Positions 60,401-64,000 of a stretch of 64,000 nucleotides of DNA are shown in pieces. A program made the translations under genes and the position numbers. The first letter of the stretch is position 1. Every line of letters starts with the position of its first letter. Location of the stretch: the NCBI GenBank assembly GCA_015521085.1, contig WAOW01000005.1, forward strand, positions 248,001-312,000, written 5' to 3'. This DNA is from Candidatus Thermodiscus eudorianus. Its GTDB lineage: Archaea > Thermoproteota > Thermoprotei_A > Sulfolobales > Acidilobaceae. Under the pieces are notes generated by a model that was not told the DNA's origin, did no database searches, and was given only the letters and a program-made list of their open reading frames with translations.

Positions 60401-62212
60401 TTGGCGGTTAAGGGTAGGATAGTTAGGATCTCGGGCCCCCTCGTCGTCGCCGAGGGCATGGAAGGCGCCCAGATGTACGAGATGGTCTGGGTAGGAGAGG
60501 ACAAGCTGATAGGGGAGATAACCAGGATCAGGGGAGATAGGGCGTTCATACAAGTCTACGAGTCCACGACCGGGTTGAAGCCGGGCGAGCTCGTCGAGGG
60601 GACGGGTGCCCCTCTCAGCGTATGGCTGGGCCCAGGCATTATAGGCAACATCTACGATGGCGTCCAGAGGCCGCTCCCACTCATAGCAGACAAGATAGCC
60701 AAGGAGGCGCCCCACAGGAAGATGTTCATCGAGAGGGGTGTACACGTAGACTCCATTCCCAGAGACAAGAAGTGGCACTTCAAGCCCGGGTTTAACGGCA
60801 AGAAGATCGAGCCCGGGCTAAAGGTCGAGCCTGGCGATCTCATAGGCACTGTACCGGAGACCAGTTTAATCGAGCACCGAGTCATGATACCCCCAGGCAT
60901 CCACGGCAGGCTCAAGTGGATAGCTCCAGAGGGAGACTACACGATAGAGGAAACGATAGCAGTTGTCGAGAGCGAGGGGAAGGAGGTAGAGGTCAAGCTA
61001 GCCCATAGATGGCCCGTCAGGATCCCCAGGCCCTATAAGGCGAAGCTGGAACCCTCGCTGCCGCTGATCACGGGCGTCAGGATAATCGACACGTTCTTCC
61101 CCATGGCCAAGGGAGGCACCGGCGCGGTGCCCGGAGGCTTCGGCACTGGGAAGACCGTGACTCTACACAGCCTCGCGCAGTGGAGCGACGCCAGGGTCGT
61201 AGTCTACATCGGATGCGGCGAGAGAGGCAACGAGATGACTGAGGTGCTAGAGAGATTCCCAGAGTACAAGGACCCGTGGACTGGTAAGCCCCTCATGGAG
61301 AGAACAATACTCATAGCTAATACCAGCAACATGCCCGTCGCCGCCAGAGAGGCCAGCATCTACGTGGGAGTCACCCTGGCAGAGTACTATAGGGATATGG
61401 GCTACGACGTCCTCCTTGTAGCCGACTCAACTAGCAGGTGGGCGGAGGCCCTAAGAGAGATTGCTGGTAGGCTTGAGGAGATGCCTGCTGAGGAGGGATA
61501 CCCAAGCTACCTGGCCTCAAGGCTAGCCGAGTTCTACGAGAGAGCCGGCAGGGTCGACGCGCTTGGCAGCCCCGATAGGCGGGGTAGCGTGACTATAGTG
61601 GGAGCCGTAAGCCCGCCGGGAGGAGACTTCACGGAGCCCGTCACGAGCCACACGAAGAGGTTCATAAGAGTATTCTGGGCACTAGACACTAAGCTAGCGT
61701 ACTCAAGGCACTACCCGGCCATCAACTGGATAATGAGCTACAGCGCCTACGTGGACCTGGTCACCGAGTGGTGGCACAGCAACGTGGATCCGAGGTGGAG
61801 GGAGTACAGGGACCAGGCCATGGAGATCCTGATGAGGGAGGACGAGCTCCAGGACATAGTGAGACTCGTTGGAACCGAGAGCCTGGACGAGAAGGACAAG
61901 CTGATACTAGAGGCGGCCAGGGTCCTGAAGGACGGTTTCCTCAAGCAGAACGCGTTCGACCCCATAGACGCGTTCGCGACGCCCGAGAAGCAGTTCAAGA
62001 TGCTGCAACTCTTCATAGACTACTACAAGAAGGCCCTGGAGCTGGTCGAGCACGGGATACCGGTGGCCAGGATAAGAGAGGCCATGGGTAGGCTGTACGT
62101 TGAGATGGTAAAGGCGAAGTTCGAGGTACCCAACGACCAGTTGGAGAAGCTCGACGAGCTCAGAATGAAGGTCCTCAAGACACTGGACGAGGTGGAGGCC
62201 CGGTCCGGGTAG
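60401..62212 (+). CDS. atpA: A-type ATP synthase catalytic subunit A
   Basis: 603 residues. Catalytic subunit: P-loop [13 protein letters not shown], Walker [18 protein letters not shown], and the archaeal-type insertion between the beta barrel and the nucleotide domain (residues about 115-190, the non-homologous region). Signature [22 protein letters not shown] present. TTG start at 60401 after GGAGGGAGGAG. The B subunit follows after 14 nt. Highly biased codon use suggests strong expression. Confidence 0.97.
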   Translation: MAVKGRIVRISGPLVVAEGMEGAQMYEMVWVGEDKLIGEITRIRGDRAFIQVYESTTGLKPGELVEGTGAPLSVWLGPGIIGNIYDGVQRPLPLIADKIAKEAPHRKMFIERGVHVDSIPRDKKWHFKPGFNGKKIEPGLKVEPGDLIGTVPETSLIEHRVMIPPGIHGRLKWIAPEGDYTIEETIAVVESEGKEVEVKLAHRWPVRIPRPYKAKLEPSLPLITGVRIIDTFFPMAKGGTGAVPGGFGTGKTVTLHSLAQWSDARVVVYIGCGERGNEMTEVLERFPEYKDPWTGKPLMERTILIANTSNMPVAAREASIYVGVTLAEYYRDMGYDVLLVADSTSRWAEALREIAGRLEEMPAEEGYPSYLASRLAEFYERAGRVDALGSPDRRGSVTIVGAVSPPGGDFTEPVTSHTKRFIRVFWALDTKLAYSRHYPAINWIMSYSAYVDLVTEWWHSNVDPRWREYRDQAMEILMREDELQDIVRLVGTESLDEKDKLILEAARVLKDGFLKQNAFDPIDAFATPEKQFKMLQLFIDYYKKALELVEHGIPVARIREAMGRLYVEMVKAKFEVPNDQLEKLDELRMKVLKTLDEVEARSG

Positions 62213-62226
62213 AGGGGGTGTAAGGG

Positions 62227-63624
62227 ATGGCTTATGGAGTGAGGGAGTATACTAGGGTAAGGGAGATCAAGGGCCCCCTCCTAATAGTGGAGGGCGTCTC
62301 AAACGTCGCCTACGATGAGATCGTGGAGGTCGAGCTGGCCAGCGGCGAGAAGAGGAGGGGCAGGGTACTAGACGTCCAGAGGGGAGTAGCCGTAGTACAG
62401 GTATTCGAGGGGACAACGGGCATCACAACAACCGGGACCAGGGTGAGGTTCCTGGGGAGACCCCTTGAGATACCGGTAAGCGAGGACATGCTTGGCAGGA
62501 TATTCAACGGCCTAGGAGAGCCGATCGACAACGGGCCCCCGATAGTGGCAGAGGACGAGAGAGACGTAAACGGTGCCCCACTGAACCCGAGCGAGAGGGC
62601 CTATCCAGAGGACTTCATCCAGACCGGAGTAAGCGCGATAGACGGGATGAACACCCTGGTCAGGGGCCAGAAGCTACCGATATTCAGCGGCAGCGGCCTG
62701 CCCCACAACGTGCTCGCAGCCCAAATAGCCAGGCAGGCAACCGTAAGGGGCGAGGCGGAAGAGTTCGCAGTAGTATTCGCAGCGATAGGAATAAAGTACG
62801 ACGACTTCATATTCTTCAAGAAGTTCTTCGAGGAGACGGGCGCCCTAAACAGGGTAGCCATGTTCGTCAACCTAGCCGACGAGCCAGCTATGATTAGGCT
62901 GGTGACGCCCAGGGCGGCCCTGACACTAGCCGAGTACCTGGCATACGAGAGGGACATGCACGTCCTAGTGATACTGACCGATATGACAAACTACGCAGAA
63001 GCCCTCAGAGAGATCTCTGCAGCGCGAGAGGAGGTACCTGGGAGGCAGGGATACCCGGGATACCTATACAGCGACCTCGCAAGCATCTACGAGAGGGCCG
63101 GCAGGGTCAAGGGCAAGAAGGGCAGTATAACCCAGATGCCCATACTCACGATGCCCAACGACGATATAACACACCCAATCCCCGACCTGACAGGCTACAT
63201 CACAGAGGGCCAGATAGTCCTCAGCAGGGAACTACACAACAGGGGAATCTACCCGCCGATAAACGTGCTCATGAGCCTCTCAAGACTCATGAAGGAGGGA
63301 ATAGGCCCCGGCAAGACGCGTGAGGACCACGCGGACGTGAGCAATCAGCTATACGCGGCGTACTCCAGGGGAGTAGAGCTCAGGAGCCTAGCAGCAGTGG
63401 TCGGAGAGGAGAGCCTAAGCCCGGTGGACAGGAAGTACCTGGAGTTCGCAGACCTATTCGAGCAGCGGTTCCTAAAGCAGGGAGAAAGGGAGAACAGGAC
63501 GCTGGAGCAGACGCTTGACATAGCATGGGAGATACTAGCCATACTACCGGAGGAGGAGCTGACCAACATAAAGGAGAAGTACATAAAGAAGTATCATCCA
63601 AAGTACAGGAGCCAACAGGCCTAG
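62227..63624 (+). CDS. atpB: A-type ATP synthase regulatory subunit B
   Basis: 465 residues. Non-catalytic partner of subunit A in the A3B3 head. Matching blocks: [83 protein letters not shown] (core: [16 protein letters not shown]). No Walker A motif, as expected. Its stop overlaps the convergent TtuA/Ncs6-like gene by 4 nt. The D subunit, often next, is absent here. Confidence 0.97.
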   Translation: MAYGVREYTRVREIKGPLLIVEGVSNVAYDEIVEVELASGEKRRGRVLDVQRGVAVVQVFEGTTGITTTGTRVRFLGRPLEIPVSEDMLGRIFNGLGEPIDNGPPIVAEDERDVNGAPLNPSERAYPEDFIQTGVSAIDGMNTLVRGQKLPIFSGSGLPHNVLAAQIARQATVRGEAEEFAVVFAAIGIKYDDFIFFKKFFEETGALNRVAMFVNLADEPAMIRLVTPRAALTLAEYLAYERDMHVLVILTDMTNYAEALREISAAREEVPGRQGYPGYLYSDLASIYERAGRVKGKKGSITQMPILTMPNDDITHPIPDLTGYITEGQIVLSRELHNRGIYPPINVLMSLSRLMKEGIGPGKTREDHADVSNQLYAAYSRGVELRSLAAVVGEESLSPVDRKYLEFADLFEQRFLKQGERENRTLEQTLDIAWEILAILPEEELTNIKEKYIKKYHPKYRSQQA

Positions 63625-64000
63625 CCGAGACCCCTAACCATCTCCCTGATTCTTTCCCTCACCCTAGCGCCCAGAGCCTCGCCCTTCAACTTGAAGGTCA
63701 ACCTGCAGAGCGAGCAGATACCACTACTAGAGAGGAGGCCGCAGTACTTGCACCCCTCGACCCTAGCCTCAGCGGCCGGGTAGCTCGATATCCTCTCGGC
63801 CAGCTTGTTCAGGAAGCCTAGCTTGAGGCTGGGCTTCTCCTCCTCAAGCCTGTTCAAGTACTCCTTGACTCGGAAGTCCAGGCTCGTGAACCTAGCGTGG
63901 GGGCAGTCCCTGTGGAGGTAGGGTAGACCCTTGGCTATAACGTAGAGGAACGACTCCCTCTCGTACACATTGTAGAGGGGCCTTATGCGTGGAGCGGCTA
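63621..64000 (-). CDS. TtuA/Ncs6-like tRNA 2-thiolation protein, C-terminal part (5' end outside window)
   Basis: The last 126 codons of a PP-loop tRNA sulphurtransferase of the TtuA/Ncs6 family, which thiolates U54 or U34. The reading frame continues to the right edge ([17 protein letters not shown]), so the GTG at 63968 is internal. Visible are [24 protein letters not shown], and a zinc finger near the C-terminus (CKYCG and CSLCRL). The catalytic PP-loop is outside. It is convergent with atpB. Confidence 0.85.
   Translation of the reverse strand, partial: AAPRIRPLYNVYERESFLYVIAKGLPYLHRDCPHARFTSLDFRVKEYLNRLEEEKPSLKLGFLNKLAERISSYPAAEARVEGCKYCGLLSSSGICSLCRLTFKLKGEALGARVRERIREMVRGLG

Overview
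The window is archaeal and almost certainly comes from a hyperthermophilic crenarchaeon of the Desulfurococcales type. The genes supporting this are an A-type ATPase, the archaeal pterin enzyme MptE, an ArfC-type riboflavin reductase, a tetraether lipid synthase, an SCPx-type thiolase with a DUF35 partner, a spermidine/putrescine-type ABC transporter and an acylaminoacyl peptidase. The peptidase has the same length (582 residues) and catalytic spacing as the Aeropyrum pernix enzyme. Promoters carry TATA boxes, and GTG and TTG starts with GGTG-type ribosome binding sites are common. The tetraether synthase argues against Aeropyrum itself, whose lipids are diethers. Genes are tightly packed, often with overlapping ends. 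No stretch longer than 300 bases lacks a gene. I see no rRNA, tRNA, CRISPR array, insertion sequence or integrase.

Layout. 1-3.2 kb: the 3' end of ftsY, then an operon of three four-CBS-motif proteins. 3.3-7.8 kb: mptE with an unknown overlapping gene, htpX with a small membrane protein, a degenerate PTPS-fold protein, a DUF167 protein and gcvT. 7.9-13 kb: two unknown genes divergent from sufCBD, then an HD hydrolase. 13.1-18.7 kb: citrate synthase, an RNA ligase, a CitG-like protein and an M28-type aminopeptidase. 18.7-23.6 kb: a CDP-alcohol phosphatidyltransferase, a peroxiredoxin and a four-gene polyamine-type ABC transporter. 23.7-32 kb: a redox block with a crotonase, quinol nitric oxide reductase, a divergent cysteine-containing HTH regulator, a thioredoxin-like protein, ferritin, a second peroxiredoxin and 2-oxoacid:ferredoxin oxidoreductase. 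32-42.4 kb: fumarase, the peptidase, DUF763, a phosphoesterase, an XPD-like helicase, YjbQ, ArfC and Tes. 42.6-57.1 kb: thioredoxin, nicotinate phosphoribosyltransferase, a THUMP protein, a hexosephosphate mutase, SCP2 and thiolase-DUF35, an aminotransferase, a nitrilase-family enzyme, a metallo-beta-lactamase-fold hydrolase and a penicillin-amidase homologue. 57.2-64 kb: A-ATPase subunit I divergent from the F-E-A-B genes, then the end of a TtuA/Ncs6-like gene.

Together the genes suggest a respiring organism with citric-acid-cycle enzymes (citrate synthase, ferredoxin-dependent 2-oxoacid oxidation, fumarase) that meets oxygen or nitrogen oxides. The most notable non-coding signals are four. 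A 23-bp near-perfect palindrome lies between nitric oxide reductase and its divergent regulator. The same palindromic site, TTTAAC-N3-GTTAAA, occurs upstream of sufCBD and of the ferredoxin oxidoreductase. A 24-bp dyad lies at the citrate synthase promoter. The short palindrome AGGGWCCCT recurs at least 14 times, inside coding sequence, in different reading frames.
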